Positions 1 through 8,752 of a stretch of DNA of 64,000 nt are shown piece after piece (the stretch's first letter is position 1; every line of letters begins with the position of its first letter). Below the pieces are notes generated by a model. That model did no database searches. It saw nothing but the letters and a program-made list of their open reading frames with translations, and was not told where the DNA came from. Where the stretch lies: positions 1-64,000 of the forward strand of contig JBPCJY010000085.1 of assembly GCA_051004815.1 (NCBI GenBank), read 5' to 3'. A program made the translations under genes and the position numbers. Source of the stretch: JBBQXY01 sp051004815 (GTDB taxonomy: Bacteria > Chloroflexota > Ktedonobacteria > Ktedonobacterales > Ktedonobacteraceae).

Positions 1-1
1 C

Positions 2-295
2 GAGTATGGTCACGAGGGACGCTATGTGGTCATCTGCCCCAAGCATGGTCTCCTCTCGCTTGAGCCAGATACTCCAGAGTGGTTTGCTTGGTTGGCAACG
101 CAGTCCTCGTTTCGCTTTGTGGGTCAACACGGTACCTTGACGGCTCATCATGAGTGGCGCATCCCCAAAGGCGCCTGGCGCGCCCATCGGCAGATCCGCA
201 ACCACAGCTACACGCTGCCTCTGGCACCCACCCAAGCGCTGACCATGGCGGTGTTGGAGCAGGCGGCTGAGGTTTTACAAGCGTATCTGATGTAG
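2..295 (+). CDS. C-terminal part of a small protein of unknown function (5' end outside window)
   Basis: The frame is open from the window edge (EYGHEGRYVVICPKHG...) to TAG at 293-295, so at least 97 residues are present and the true start lies upstream; GTG at 26 is only an internal codon. The N-terminal part has a single Cys in VICPKHG, which may belong to a zinc site whose other half is outside the window. The C-terminal part (W-x-AHRQIRNHSYTLPLAP followed by a Leu/Ala-rich helix) resembles the small arm-type DNA-binding fold found near recombinases and LuxR-type proteins of Ktedonobacteria; this is a resemblance from memory, not an assignment. No function is claimed. Confidence 0.55.
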   Translation, partial: EYGHEGRYVVICPKHGLLSLEPDTPEWFAWLATQSSFRFVGQHGTLTAHHEWRIPKGAWRAHRQIRNHSYTLPLAPTQALTMAVLEQAAEVLQAYLM

Positions 296-376
296 CCGCT
301 TGCTTGCTGGTTTGGAGTTCGGGTGGGCTATGGGGAACCATGCTTTGGGGAAAGTGCCACTGTAGTGTGTTTTCCA

Positions 377-923
377 GTTTCAATCCCTGATGGGCGGCAC
401 AGGCCATTTCGCCCGAGGATTATCCTATCTTGATCGTTTCGTAAAGTAGTTTCCATCCCTGATGGGCGGCACAGGCCATTTAGCCAGCCATACTTTTAGC
501 TCTAATGCTACCCACTCTTTCCAGTTTCAATCCCTGATGGGCGGCACAGGCCATTTAGCCTCAGATGTTAATGTGCTCACCCTTTACAGGTGTTCATGTT
601 TCAATCCCTGATGGGCGGCACAGGCCATTTAGCCGATGCAACTGCCACGCCAACTGATGCGCCAACAGCGTTTCAATCCCTGATGGGCGGCACAGGCCAT
701 TTAGCCGATGAAAAATGCGGAAGAAGCGATAAGGATCGCAGAGTTTCAATCCCTGATGGGCGGCACAGGCCATTTAGCCTTCCTGGACGGCAACGGCTTT
801 GCGCTTGCCTCTAGGTTTCAATCCCTGATGGGCGGCACAGGCCATTTAGCCGCAGCTATTCCGCAACCAATGTCGTAGCCAACAGGGTTTCAATCCCTGA
901 TGGGCGGCACAGGCCATTTAGCC
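377..923 (-). CRISPR. CRISPR array, 8 repeats of 37 bp and 7 spacers, transcribed from the minus strand
   Basis: Repeats are at 377-413, 449-485, 524-560, 598-634, 670-706, 743-779, 815-851 and 887-923; spacers are 35, 38, 37, 35, 36, 35 and 35 bp. On the plus strand each repeat begins GTTTCAATCCCTGATGGG and ends GGCCATTTAGCC. Read on the minus strand it ends in ATTGAAAC, the usual 8-nt 5' handle of type I/III crRNAs, so transcription should run right to left. The two leftmost repeats carry substitutions (position 410 and position 454), as expected for the leader-distal end, which supports the same direction. No cas gene lies within the window, so the array depends on a locus elsewhere or is a remnant. 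Confidence 0.97.
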
Positions 924-1306
924 TGCTACCCTCGTAGTATAGCATGAGAAGCCGATTTATGCAAGGGTTTGCGAGAGGCTCTTTAGGGAAGAGCTTGTTC
1001 GATGGAAAAATGGTGACATTTTTGGCCTCGTTTCGTGTCGATCCGCTTCTGGTGTCTTCCGAGTGTCTCTGCGTGGAGACACTGTCGCCGAGGCTCTCGG
1101 AAAGCTGTTCCATTTACACGAGAAATGGCACTTCGTCGGCTAGTGGGAGTTGCCAGGTACACAGCCAATACCATATATGTTGACATAAATATAGATATGT
1201 TGGCAATATTCTCTGATGCAAGAGCATGGTAGAATAGCAGTATGGTCGGGTTATGTTGGATGCTGGCTTGCGTCTACACTTATTTTAGTGGCAGGAGGAG
1301 ATAACT
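924..1306. other. Intergenic region: probable CRISPR leader and upstream region of the next gene
   Basis: No convincing gene is seen in these 383 bp. By array polarity the stretch next to 923 should hold the CRISPR leader, read leftwards. An AT-rich patch at about 1165-1215 contains TTGACA at 1180-1185 on the plus strand, but the -10 hexamer at the right distance is poor (GCAATA), so it is only a candidate promoter for the dehydrogenase gene. A good Shine-Dalgarno (GGAGGAG) lies just before the ATG at 1307. Confidence 0.4.
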
Positions 1307-2473
1307 ATGGGCTATCGTTATGCTGTGCTTGGTTCTGGTAGGCAAGGCACTGCTGCCGCGTATGATCTGGCACGTTTGGGGGAAGCCGATTTCGTAGTGT
1401 TGGCCGATCAATCATTGGCGCAAGCGGAACGGGCGGCGGCGCGGGTGAATGCTTTGATTGGGCGAGTAGTGGCGCAGCCTGTGCAGGTGGAGGTGCAGGA
1501 TGAAGACGCGGTGGTGCAAATGCTCACCAGTTTTGGCATTGAGGTGTTTATTTCTGGGGTGCCGTATTTCTTTAATCTGCAACTGGCCCATGCCGCTATT
1601 CGCGCCCATGCCAGTATGTGTGATTTTGGCGGGAATACTGAGCAGGTGCGTGAGCAGTTGGCTCTTGATGGCGAGGCAAAGGCGGCTGGCGTTACGTTGA
1701 TACCCGATTGTGGGCAGGTTCCTGGGCTTGGTACATCCCTGTGTGCTTACGCCATGACATTGCTTGACGAGCCGCGTGACATTATTATGTATGATGGCGG
1801 TATTCCGCTACACCCCAGAGCACCCTGGAATTATATTCTGACCTTCAATATTGAAGGACTGACGAACGAATATTTTGGTACTACTCTTTTCTTACGTGAT
1901 GGTAAGCAACTGGAAATGCCTTGCTTTGAAGAATATGAATTGTTGGATTTTCCGGCCCCGATTGGTCAATTGGAGGCCTTCACTACCGCGGGTGGTACCA
2001 GTACTATGCCGTGGACATATGCCGATAGATTGCGTACGTTGCAGAATAAGACGCTGCGCTGGCCTGGCCACTATGCGCAGTGGAAAGCGTTTAACGATGC
2101 TGGCTTCTTTGGACTTGATCCAGTTGAAGTCGATGGGGTTGCTGTCATCCCGCGCCACGCCTTGCATAAGCTGATTGAGGCGCAGATTCTGGCACAGCCG
2201 GACGAACATGACCTGGTTGTCATTCGCATTGTGGCTCGTGGGTTAAAAGATGGGCGGGAGCGAGAAGCTACGGTCAATCTCTTTGATCGCTATGATGAGG
2301 CCACTGGTTTCACTGCTATGGAACGCACGACAGGATGGCATGCGGCTATTATGGCAGGGTTCATTGCTCGTCGGCAGACGCCACGCGGGGGCGTTCCTGT
2401 GGAATTGGCTGTCCCTGGTTCGCTCTTTGTTGAGGAGTTTCGTAGGCGCGGCTTTGATTTGCGGGTTTCTTGA
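1307..2473 (+). CDS. Saccharopine dehydrogenase-family oxidoreductase (possible L-lysine 6-dehydrogenase)
   Basis: 388 residues, usual size for the family. The N-terminus holds a Rossmann NAD(P) site (GSGRQG, residues 9-14) followed by the acidic end of strand 2 (VLADQS). The middle FISGVPYFFN...CDFGGNT...IPDCGQVPGLG matches the saccharopine dehydrogenase NADP domain and the start of the C-terminal catalytic domain seen in lysine 6-dehydrogenases and related amino-acid oxidoreductases. The start is supported by AGGAGGAG ending a few bases before ATG. It stands alone, followed by a 27-bp inverted repeat. Exact substrate cannot be told from sequence; lysine or another amino acid is plausible. 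Confidence 0.85.
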   Translation: MGYRYAVLGSGRQGTAAAYDLARLGEADFVVLADQSLAQAERAAARVNALIGRVVAQPVQVEVQDEDAVVQMLTSFGIEVFISGVPYFFNLQLAHAAIRAHASMCDFGGNTEQVREQLALDGEAKAAGVTLIPDCGQVPGLGTSLCAYAMTLLDEPRDIIMYDGGIPLHPRAPWNYILTFNIEGLTNEYFGTTLFLRDGKQLEMPCFEEYELLDFPAPIGQLEAFTTAGGTSTMPWTYADRLRTLQNKTLRWPGHYAQWKAFNDAGFFGLDPVEVDGVAVIPRHALHKLIEAQILAQPDEHDLVVIRIVARGLKDGREREATVNLFDRYDEATGFTAMERTTGWHAAIMAGFIARRQTPRGGVPVELAVPGSLFVEEFRRRGFDLRVS

Positions 2474-2500
2474 TGTGGTGATGATCCATAAGTCGGCCAG

Positions 2501-2565
2501 AGATTCTTCGCTGCGCTCAGCATGACACCCGGAAGTCCTGTCATGCTGAGCGCAGCGAAGAATCT
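2501..2565. repeat. 27-bp perfect inverted repeat (dispersed TGCTGAGCGCAGCGAAG family)
   Basis: Arms 2501-2527 and 2539-2565 are exact reverse complements with an 11-nt loop. The same core (TGCTGAGCGCAGCGAAG or CCTGAGCGCAGCGAAGG) recurs as paired arms at 8465-8562 and 60169-60236. It sits 27 bp after a stop codon but has no T-run, so it is not a typical intrinsic terminator. Confidence 0.85.
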
Positions 2566-2747
2566 GTCGTGCGAAGTCGTGCCGCAGACTCGACTCACGT
2601 CACTTTTGAGACGTATGGGTCATCACCGGTTTCTTGATGTATTGTGTATGCTCTTTTTTCTGGGTATACTGTACATAAGAAATAAGGAAGGTGAGTGTGA
2701 GTAGGGATAAGGGGTGGAAGGGAGAGGTGTGGGAGCCCCTCGTCTTG

Positions 2748-2870
2748 TGGGAAGTATCGAGACCCCTATTACCTGTTATTACCTGTCCCGCAGACAGGGT
2801 GCAGACAGGGTGCAGGACAGGCACAAGGCCCCCCATCTGCCGCCACGTCCGCCCCCTGTCCCTACGCACG
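2748..2870. repeat. Dispersed composite repeat (family A) interrupted by a small hairpin unit
   Basis: Segments TGGGAAGTATCGAGACCCC (2748-2766), AGGACAGGCACAAGGCCCCC (from 2814) and CCCCCTGTCCCTACGCA match the copy at 8659-8735. Between the first two parts this copy carries an extra 47 bp, 2767-2813, made of the TATTACCTG-hairpin-CAGGGTGC unit. The rest of 2566-3020 holds no gene that I can support. Confidence 0.8.
2767..2813. repeat. Small nested hairpin unit, apparently a unit inside a unit
   Basis: The inner unit spans 2777-2803 with stem CCTGTC (2782-2787) / GACAGG (2793-2798) and loop CCGCA. It is flanked by a second left half TATTACCTGT (2767-2776) and a second right half GACAGGGTGC (2804-2813), as if one copy had inserted into the loop of another. 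The copy of the host repeat at 8659-8735 lacks it. Confidence 0.75.
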
Positions 2871-3020
2871 CTTCGCATGTCGTTTCGCTTCTGTGAAATG
2901 GATTGGGTACAAGGTACCCTGTTCCTACGATATTACTTCGTTGCACAAAAATGAACTGCATCTTCCTGCCATTCTTCTTTAGTGCGAAGCTGATGTATTT
3001 ACTAGTCTGAGGTGCAATAT

Positions 3021-4145
3021 ATGACAACGGTGGCTCGTTCCGAAACTCCCTTTGCTTCTACACTTCCTGGTCGCTATTACTATGATGCGGCGATTTATGA
3101 GCAAGAGATGGAACGCATCTTTTCGCAGATGTGGGTCTGTGTTGGGCGCGTCGAAACGCTCTCTGATCCAGGCATGTATCAACTGGTGACGATTGGGCAG
3201 GAAAGTATCATCGTGGTGCGTGGTCGCGATCGGCAACTGCGGGCTTTTTATAATGTGTGTCGGCACCGGGGAGCGCGTTTATGTACGGAGGCGGCAGGGC
3301 AGCTGAAAGGCTCTATCCAATGTCGCTACCATGCCTGGACGTATGGACTTGATGGCCAGCTGATTGGCGCACCGAATGTGTTGAGCGATGAGCAGTTTGA
3401 TCGTGACACGCGTGGCCTGTTGCCGGTGGCGTTGGAAGTTTGGGAAGGGATGATCTGGCTCAGCCTGGCCGACTATCCTACGCCTATCGCCGATCAACTC
3501 AATGGGATAATTGTTGAACGTTTTGGGAGCAATGCGCCTTTTCAACGCTATGAGGTAGGTAAGCTGAAGGTTGGCAAGACCATTGTTTACGAGTTAAAGG
3601 CTAACTGGAAGCTCTTGCTTGAGAACTTCATGGAGTGTTACCACTGCGCCCCCATGCACCCTGAATTCTGCCATTTGTTGCCAGCCTTCCGTGCGGGGAT
3701 TGGCGATTATGTCGATGGCGAGGCGGCAACGTTGACCGAGTCGGCGGAGGCTTTTACGATGACAGGGAAGGCGAGTCGTCCGCCGCTGCCAGGATTACTT
3801 GCCAGCGAATTGCGCCGCTACTATGGCATAGTGCTGAACCCCAACATGTTGCTGAACCTGCTTGATGACCATGTTGTCATTCATACGCTCTTGCCGCAGA
3901 GTCCTGATCGTACCCTTGTCACCTGTGATTGGTTGTTCGATGCGCAGACTATGGCGCAGCCTGACTTCGACCCTATGGATGCCGTGGAACTCTTCGATAT
4001 CGTCAATCGCCAGGATTGGGAGGTGTGCGAGTTGACGCAGCAAAGTATGAGATCAAAAGCTTTCCGCTCCGGCGGTATCTATGTGCCAACGGAAAGGCAC
4101 ATCCGTAAATTCGTCGATTTTGTATTGGAGAGGTTGGAGGAATAG
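3021..4145 (+). CDS. Rieske non-heme iron oxygenase, alpha subunit-like
   Basis: 374 residues from ATG 3021; an in-frame GTG at 3012 overlaps the likely ribosome site TGAGGTG, so the ATG is preferred. The Rieske [2Fe-2S] motif is CRHRG (Cys80, His82) and CRYH (Cys101, His104). The mononuclear iron site follows in ENFMECYHCAPMHPEF. This is the domain order of aromatic-ring-hydroxylating oxygenases and of choline/betaine/carnitine monooxygenases. No reductase or ferredoxin gene is adjacent, so the electron donor must be elsewhere. The substrate is not predictable; the CYHC..MHPEF context is common in the quaternary-amine-type group. Confidence 0.88.
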   Translation: MTTVARSETPFASTLPGRYYYDAAIYEQEMERIFSQMWVCVGRVETLSDPGMYQLVTIGQESIIVVRGRDRQLRAFYNVCRHRGARLCTEAAGQLKGSIQCRYHAWTYGLDGQLIGAPNVLSDEQFDRDTRGLLPVALEVWEGMIWLSLADYPTPIADQLNGIIVERFGSNAPFQRYEVGKLKVGKTIVYELKANWKLLLENFMECYHCAPMHPEFCHLLPAFRAGIGDYVDGEAATLTESAEAFTMTGKASRPPLPGLLASELRRYYGIVLNPNMLLNLLDDHVVIHTLLPQSPDRTLVTCDWLFDAQTMAQPDFDPMDAVELFDIVNRQDWEVCELTQQSMRSKAFRSGGIYVPTERHIRKFVDFVLERLEE

Positions 4146-4183
4146 TAAGCAAGCGTAGGGGATGGTTTACCGACCAACTGGAC

Positions 4184-4265
4184 GGGCCGATTATTACCTG
4201 TTATTACCTGCCCCCCAGGCAGGGTGCGGCGGTGGGCGCGATAAATCGGCCCCTACAGGGCGTTC
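4184..4265. repeat. Dispersed palindromic repeat (family D, GGGCCGAT...ATCGGCCC) carrying the small hairpin unit
   Basis: GGGCCGAT (4184-4191) and ATCGGCCC (from 4244) are inverted arms; the right half TGGGCGCGATAAATCGGCCC is also present at about 60018-60037. In place of the short middle of that second copy, this one has TATTACCTGT (4192-4201) plus a full unit at 4202-4229. Its stem reads CCTGCC / GGCAGG (4207-4212 / 4218-4223), a compensated version of the CCTGTC / GACAGG stem at the other loci. Confidence 0.78.
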
Positions 4266-4293
4266 ATATACTCATAGGGAATGCGGGGAAATA

Positions 4294-6843
4294 ATGCTTC
4301 CAAACACAGCCGCGAATATAGATGACCCATTGATAAGCTCAGTAGATGAGCGCGTCTTTGGCTGGGACCCCGTGGCGGGGATTGTTTCCGTTTGGGCGAA
4401 TCGGGAGGGACGTGCTGTTGTGTGGCGGCGCGAGCAAGGTGAGCAGGGGCGCATATTTTGTAGCACTGAGTATTTTCGTCCATGGCTTTTTGCCACTTCA
4501 CTGGTTGACCTTGGTCATTTGGGACAAGCTCTTGTGTCTGCTACTGCCATTGGCGCGGAAAATGCGTTGGTGAGCTATCGAGAACTGGATGGCCCTGACG
4601 GCTCGTATCGCTATGTGCTTTCGGCTCGTGATGGACGTGCGCTTGAACGCATGTTGTTGACGGGGGCAGCACGGCGGCTGAACCGCTCGGTCACGAATCT
4701 CAATGAGCTGTCCGACGACTATTACCGTGTTGGGCCGGTCGAACAATATCTGATGCTGACGGGCCGGGTCTACTTTCGCGGGATAGTGTATGACGATCTA
4801 CACCGCTTGCAGTTTGACCTTGAGACTACCGCGCTTGATCCGCATCGTGGACGTATTTTTATGGTGGCGATACGGGATAACCGGGGACTGGCTACCGCGC
4901 TTGAAGCACCGCAACCTGAAGACGAGGCACGTCTGATCAATGATCTGTGTGCCTTAATTCGCGAACGCGACCCCGATGTGATTGAGAATCACAATCTGTT
5001 TGGTTTTGATCTCTCTTTCCTGGAACAGCGTGCGGCGACATTGGGCGTCGCGTTGGTCATGGGACGTCAAGGCGGGCCAGCATTATTAGAGAGGCGCGAA
5101 GAGACGTTGGCGATTGGGCCAGAGGCGCGGAAGCGTGTGCGCTATAGCGTGGCCGGGCGTGAGTTGATCGATACGATGGATGCTGTGCGCCGCCACGATT
5201 TTGTCTTTCGCGATATGCCCAGTTATCGCCTCAAGGAGGTGGCGCGTTACTTTGGCATGGCCGCGCCTGATCGCGTCTACCTGGAAGGTTCCACCATCTT
5301 TGAGACCTATCGCACGGACCCTGAACTGGTGCGCCGCTATGCCCAGGACGATGTGGAAGAGGTTGATGGATTGTCGCGCAGGTTGTTGGGCGCACCTTTC
5401 GCGCTGGCTGGCATGGCACCGCGCCGCTATGAACGGCTGGCCTCGGCAGGGCCAGCTATGGGTATTCTGGAGCCGATGCTTGTGCGTGCGTATCTGCGGG
5501 CCGGGGCTGCTCTGCCACATCAATCCACCAATGCGGATAGTGGGATGGGACTGCACGAAGGCGGGGCTGTGCATCTGTTTGCCGAGGGTATTGCCATGCA
5601 GGTGGTAAAGGCCGATGTGGCCTCGCTCTATCCCTCGCTGATGCGCACGTATCAGATTGGCCCGGCGTGTGATCGGTTGGGAGCGTTGCTTGGTATTCTC
5701 AGTCAACTGACGGATTTGCGCCTCGCGCATAAAGCGGCGGCGAGGGCGGCAGCACCTGGCTCTATAGAGGCGAATGCACACGAGGCTACGCAGGCGGCGA
5801 TGAAAATACTGATTAACGCGGCCTATGGCTACATGGGTGCTGGCTCAATGGCCCTGTTTGCCGATAGCTTTGCCGCCGGTGAGGTGACGCGTCGTGGTCG
5901 GGAGGTGTTGAAGCAGGTATTGGACGCTTTACGACAGCGCGGTATGGCCCTGGTGGAGGCCGATACCGATGGCGTGTATTTTGCCGCGCCAGAGGGTTGG
6001 ACGGAGGAGCAGGAACGCGCATTGGTGGACGAGATAGGCACGGAGTTACCCGCCGGTATTCGGCTAGAATACGAGGGACGCTACCGCGCCATGTTCAGCC
6101 ACGAAGTTAAGAACTATGCGCTGTTGACCTATAGTGGGCGTTTGATAGTGCGTGGGGTTGCGCTGCGTTCCAGTCGGGCTGAGCCATTTGGTGAGCGTTT
6201 CTTGCGGCAAGCCCTCTTTTACACCATGACCAACGATATCTCTGCTTTGCACAATTGCTATCTTGAGACGGTTACGGCCCTGAGTAATCGCGTCTTACCC
6301 GCCACAGACCTGGGGGCGCGGGTGCGTCTCTCCAAAACTCCGGAAGCCTACATGGCTTCACGGGCCACGCATCCAGAGCCGCAATACGAGGCTTTGCTAG
6401 CGGCGGGACGTTCGCGCTGGTTCCCCGGCGAACGTGTGCGCTACTATCGTGTGCGCGGGAAAAAATATGTCTGGTTGCCAGAGGAGGCGGATGAAGCTTC
6501 TGCCGCCCATGAATGGGGAGAGGAGGGCGGAGAGGGCGGCGACAACGAGGATGAACTGGCTGTTGATGCGATCTTCACCATGCCTCCAAAGCCGACAAGG
6601 GATAGGGGTACGCAATCTGCCTCATCACGTCGTGCAGATATAGCCGAACGGCGCGATTACGATGTCAACCACTATCTCCAGGTGCTGGTTACTTCTTACG
6701 CGGCCCGTCTGCGCAAAGCCTTCTCGCCCGCAGATTTTGAGCAACTCTTCCGCTCAGATGGTCAATCGGGTCTTTTTGATTTGCCGATAGAGGATATCCA
6801 GCCGAGGTTGATACAAATACGTGGTGGTAGTGAGCTGGCTTAG
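4294..6843 (+). CDS. Family B DNA polymerase
   Basis: 849 residues from ATG 4294. The frame is open further up to 4162, but that stretch is repeat DNA, so it is not counted. Proofreading exonuclease motifs are FDLETT (about residue 174), ENHNLFGFDLSF and YAQDDVEEVDGL. Polymerase motifs are DVASLYPS (A, about 440), K-x3-NAAYGYMG (B, about 503) and EADTDGVYF (C, with the DTD catalytic pair, about 557). All catalytic acids are present and no intein is seen. The overall layout matches bacterial PolB-type enzymes that act in repair or bypass rather than bulk replication. It converges with purU, overlapping 4 bp. Confidence 0.93.
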   Translation: MLPNTAANIDDPLISSVDERVFGWDPVAGIVSVWANREGRAVVWRREQGEQGRIFCSTEYFRPWLFATSLVDLGHLGQALVSATAIGAENALVSYRELDGPDGSYRYVLSARDGRALERMLLTGAARRLNRSVTNLNELSDDYYRVGPVEQYLMLTGRVYFRGIVYDDLHRLQFDLETTALDPHRGRIFMVAIRDNRGLATALEAPQPEDEARLINDLCALIRERDPDVIENHNLFGFDLSFLEQRAATLGVALVMGRQGGPALLERREETLAIGPEARKRVRYSVAGRELIDTMDAVRRHDFVFRDMPSYRLKEVARYFGMAAPDRVYLEGSTIFETYRTDPELVRRYAQDDVEEVDGLSRRLLGAPFALAGMAPRRYERLASAGPAMGILEPMLVRAYLRAGAALPHQSTNADSGMGLHEGGAVHLFAEGIAMQVVKADVASLYPSLMRTYQIGPACDRLGALLGILSQLTDLRLAHKAAARAAAPGSIEANAHEATQAAMKILINAAYGYMGAGSMALFADSFAAGEVTRRGREVLKQVLDALRQRGMALVEADTDGVYFAAPEGWTEEQERALVDEIGTELPAGIRLEYEGRYRAMFSHEVKNYALLTYSGRLIVRGVALRSSRAEPFGERFLRQALFYTMTNDISALHNCYLETVTALSNRVLPATDLGARVRLSKTPEAYMASRATHPEPQYEALLAAGRSRWFPGERVRYYRVRGKKYVWLPEEADEASAAHEWGEEGGEGGDNEDELAVDAIFTMPPKPTRDRGTQSASSRRADIAERRDYDVNHYLQVLVTSYAARLRKAFSPADFEQLFRSDGQSGLFDLPIEDIQPRLIQIRGGSELA

Positions 6844-7700
6844 AATACAATGGTTTTGTTGTGGGAGACCAGGACGCGATCTTCGATGTGTAGGCGGACG
6901 GCTTCTGCCAGGACACGCCGTTCTACGTCGCGACCTTTGCGGATCAGGTCGGCGGAGCTGTCGCGGTGGTTACATTGGATTACGTCCTGGGCGATGATTG
7001 GGCCTTCATCGAGGGAGGCGGTGACGTAGTGCGCGGTGGCTCCAATAATCTTGACGCCACGATCAAAGGCGCGTTGATAGGGATTGGCCCCGACGAAGGC
7101 GGGTAGGAAACCGTGGTGAATATTGATAATCTGGTGCGGGTAGGCATCCACCAGCAACGGATCGAGTATTTGCATATAGCGAGCAAGGATGAGCATATCC
7201 ACTTTGCCGATGAGAAACTCAAGGATGCGCTCCTGGTCTTTCCGGCGACTTTCGGGGTGAATAGGGAAGCATGCAAAGGGGATGTCATAGCTTTGGGCAA
7301 TCGGTTCCAGGTCGCGGTGATTGCTGATAATGCAGGAGATATCCATTGTCAGCTCATCGTTGCTCCAGCGCCAGAGCAGGTCTCTAAGACAATGGTCGAG
7401 TTTTGAGACGAAAAGGGCTGCCCGTTTGCGTTGCTGGGAATAATGCACGCTCCAATTCATGTCGAAGGCTGTGGCAATGGGCGTAAAAGCATTGGTAAGT
7501 TCGGAGGGTGACAGGGTGAAGCTGTCCTCCGCGAAACTAATGCGCATAAAGAATGTGCCGTGATGGAGATCGGTCGAATGCTGATCGGATTGGCAGATGT
7601 TGCCATGGTGCTCGAAGATAAACTGAGAGACCCGTGCCACAATGCCTGGCTGATCCGGACATGAAATGAGCAGGGTAATCGTTGGGTTCGGTGCAGACAA
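6840..7700 (-). CDS. purU: Formyltetrahydrofolate deformylase
   Basis: 286 residues from TTG 7700, close to the usual 280. The frame extends to another TTG at 7721, but AGAGGA ends about 8 bp before the 7700 codon. An N-terminal ACT domain (TLLISCPDQPGIVARVSQF) is followed by a formyltransferase-type catalytic domain with NIHHGFLPAFVGANPY and GATAHYVTASLDEGPII, the Asn/His/Asp triad region. The enzyme releases formate from 10-formyl-THF, supplying formate for PurT and balancing one-carbon pools. Single gene, convergent with polB. Confidence 0.95.
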   Translation of the reverse strand: MSAPNPTITLLISCPDQPGIVARVSQFIFEHHGNICQSDQHSTDLHHGTFFMRISFAEDSFTLSPSELTNAFTPIATAFDMNWSVHYSQQRKRAALFVSKLDHCLRDLLWRWSNDELTMDISCIISNHRDLEPIAQSYDIPFACFPIHPESRRKDQERILEFLIGKVDMLILARYMQILDPLLVDAYPHQIINIHHGFLPAFVGANPYQRAFDRGVKIIGATAHYVTASLDEGPIIAQDVIQCNHRDSSADLIRKGRDVERRVLAEAVRLHIEDRVLVSHNKTIVF

Positions 7701-7903
7701 ACTGATGTTTCCTCTTTTCAATAGATTGGGTTGTTGCGTATGTGGTATTATGGGCGATTTCTTTTTGCTTATTTTATCATACCGCGTCAGATGGAGATAG
7801 TATCATCTACGTTGCTGAGCGAAACAAAAGATTGTGTTATCGCGTGATGATAGTGTTCTGTCGTTTTACAGTGTACGGAAAATACAATCCAGGGAGAAAT
7901 AGC

Positions 7904-8386
7904 ATGTTTCGAGAGGCACTGGTTGGTGTTGTTGCTGGAGCCGTAGGCACAGTCGCTCTCAATGTAGCAACATACGCGGATATGGCGATTCGGGCGCGTC
8001 CATCGAGTAGTGCGCCATCCAAGATGGTCGGCATTCTGGCGGATAAGGCTGGCGTTGCGCTTTCCTCTAAAGGGCAGGGATCGCAAGATGAGGAGGCCCA
8101 GAATCGCGAAAGTGGGTTGGGGGCATTGTTGGGCTACGTGAATGGGCTTGGTACGGGTATAGCGTATGGGCTGATACGGTCTCAACTTGACGATGTATCC
8201 ATCCCGCTTGCCAGTGCCGTAGTTGGGTTGACTGCGATGGTAGCCAGTGACACTCCTCTTGTCGCGTTGAAGGTCAGTGATCCGCGAACGTGGGGAGCAG
8301 CGGGCTGGGCATCTGATGTCATTCCACACCTTATCTATGGACTCGTCACGGTTGCGGCTTTTGAACTGTTAATGAAACAGGATTGA
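7904..8386 (+). CDS. Small conserved-looking membrane protein of unknown function
   Basis: 160 residues from ATG 7904, chosen because AGGGAG precedes it; the frame is open back to 7742 without a better start. Four hydrophobic, Gly/Ala-rich stretches are visible (EALVGVVAGAVGTVALNVA; GALLGYVNGLGTGIAYGLI; LASAVVGLTAMVAS; IPHLIYGLVTVAAFELL), giving a likely 3-4 helix inner-membrane protein, with a polar segment at about 35-70. I do not recognise a family and claim no function. Confidence 0.7.
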   Translation: MFREALVGVVAGAVGTVALNVATYADMAIRARPSSSAPSKMVGILADKAGVALSSKGQGSQDEEAQNRESGLGALLGYVNGLGTGIAYGLIRSQLDDVSIPLASAVVGLTAMVASDTPLVALKVSDPRTWGAAGWASDVIPHLIYGLVTVAAFELLMKQD

Positions 8387-8407
8387 TAAGGTGTAGTTCT
8401 GGTGTGT

Positions 8408-8735
8408 GTAGGGACAGGGGGACGTCTTTCACTGGGAGGTTTTTTGAAGCGCGCTGGTTTCGCCTGTCATGCTGAGCGCAGTAGCCGAAGCCCTGAGCAC
8501 AGCGAAGGGGAAGAATCTCCGTGCGGCCCGACGAGAGATTCTGCGCGGCGCTCAGCATGACATTCCCCCTCGCCGATGCCTTTTCCCAAAAAACCTCCCA
8601 GTGAAAGCAGGGGGACGTGGGGATGAGGATGGGGGGCCTTGTGCCTGTCCTCGCCCTATGGGAAGTATCGAGACCCCCACCAGGACAGGCACAAGGCCCC
8701 CCATCTACCACGACCCTGCCCCCTGTCCCTACGCA
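8408..8735. repeat. Composite repeat with four nested inverted-repeat pairs plus a 24-bp hairpin
   Basis: Outer arms GTAGGGACAGGGGG (8408-8421) / 8719-8732 enclose TTTCACTGGGAGGTTTTTT (8427-8445) / 8588-8606, which encloses TGTCATGCTGAGCGC (8465-8479) / 8548-8562, which encloses AGAATCTC (8512-8519) / 8535-8542. All are exact reverse complements. A separate 24-bp stem pairs 8628-8651 with 8682-8705 around a 30-nt loop. Nothing in 8387-8752 looks coding. Copies of parts occur near 2750, 2501 and 54100. Confidence 0.85.
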
Positions 8736-8752
8736 TGAACGAGCGGCTTGTG

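Noticed and set aside
590..814. Open frame of 74 codons within the CRISPR array
   Set aside because: It consists of repeats and spacers; the repeated FQSLMGGTGHLAD peptide is only the translated repeat.
1165..1215. AT-rich patch as a strong promoter
   Set aside because: TTGACA is present, but no acceptable -10 lies at 16-18 bp on either strand.
2501..2565. 27-bp inverted repeat as terminator of the upstream gene
   Set aside because: No T-run follows and the same palindrome occurs elsewhere as a dispersed repeat, so it is listed as a repeat instead.
4162..4293. 44-codon N-terminal extension of the DNA polymerase
   Set aside because: The DNA is a dispersed palindromic repeat also present at 60000, and the protein homology begins after ATG 4294.
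5086..5781. 231-codon frame opposite the polymerase gene
   Set aside because: Antisense shadow of a well-conserved gene, no ribosome site, no family features.
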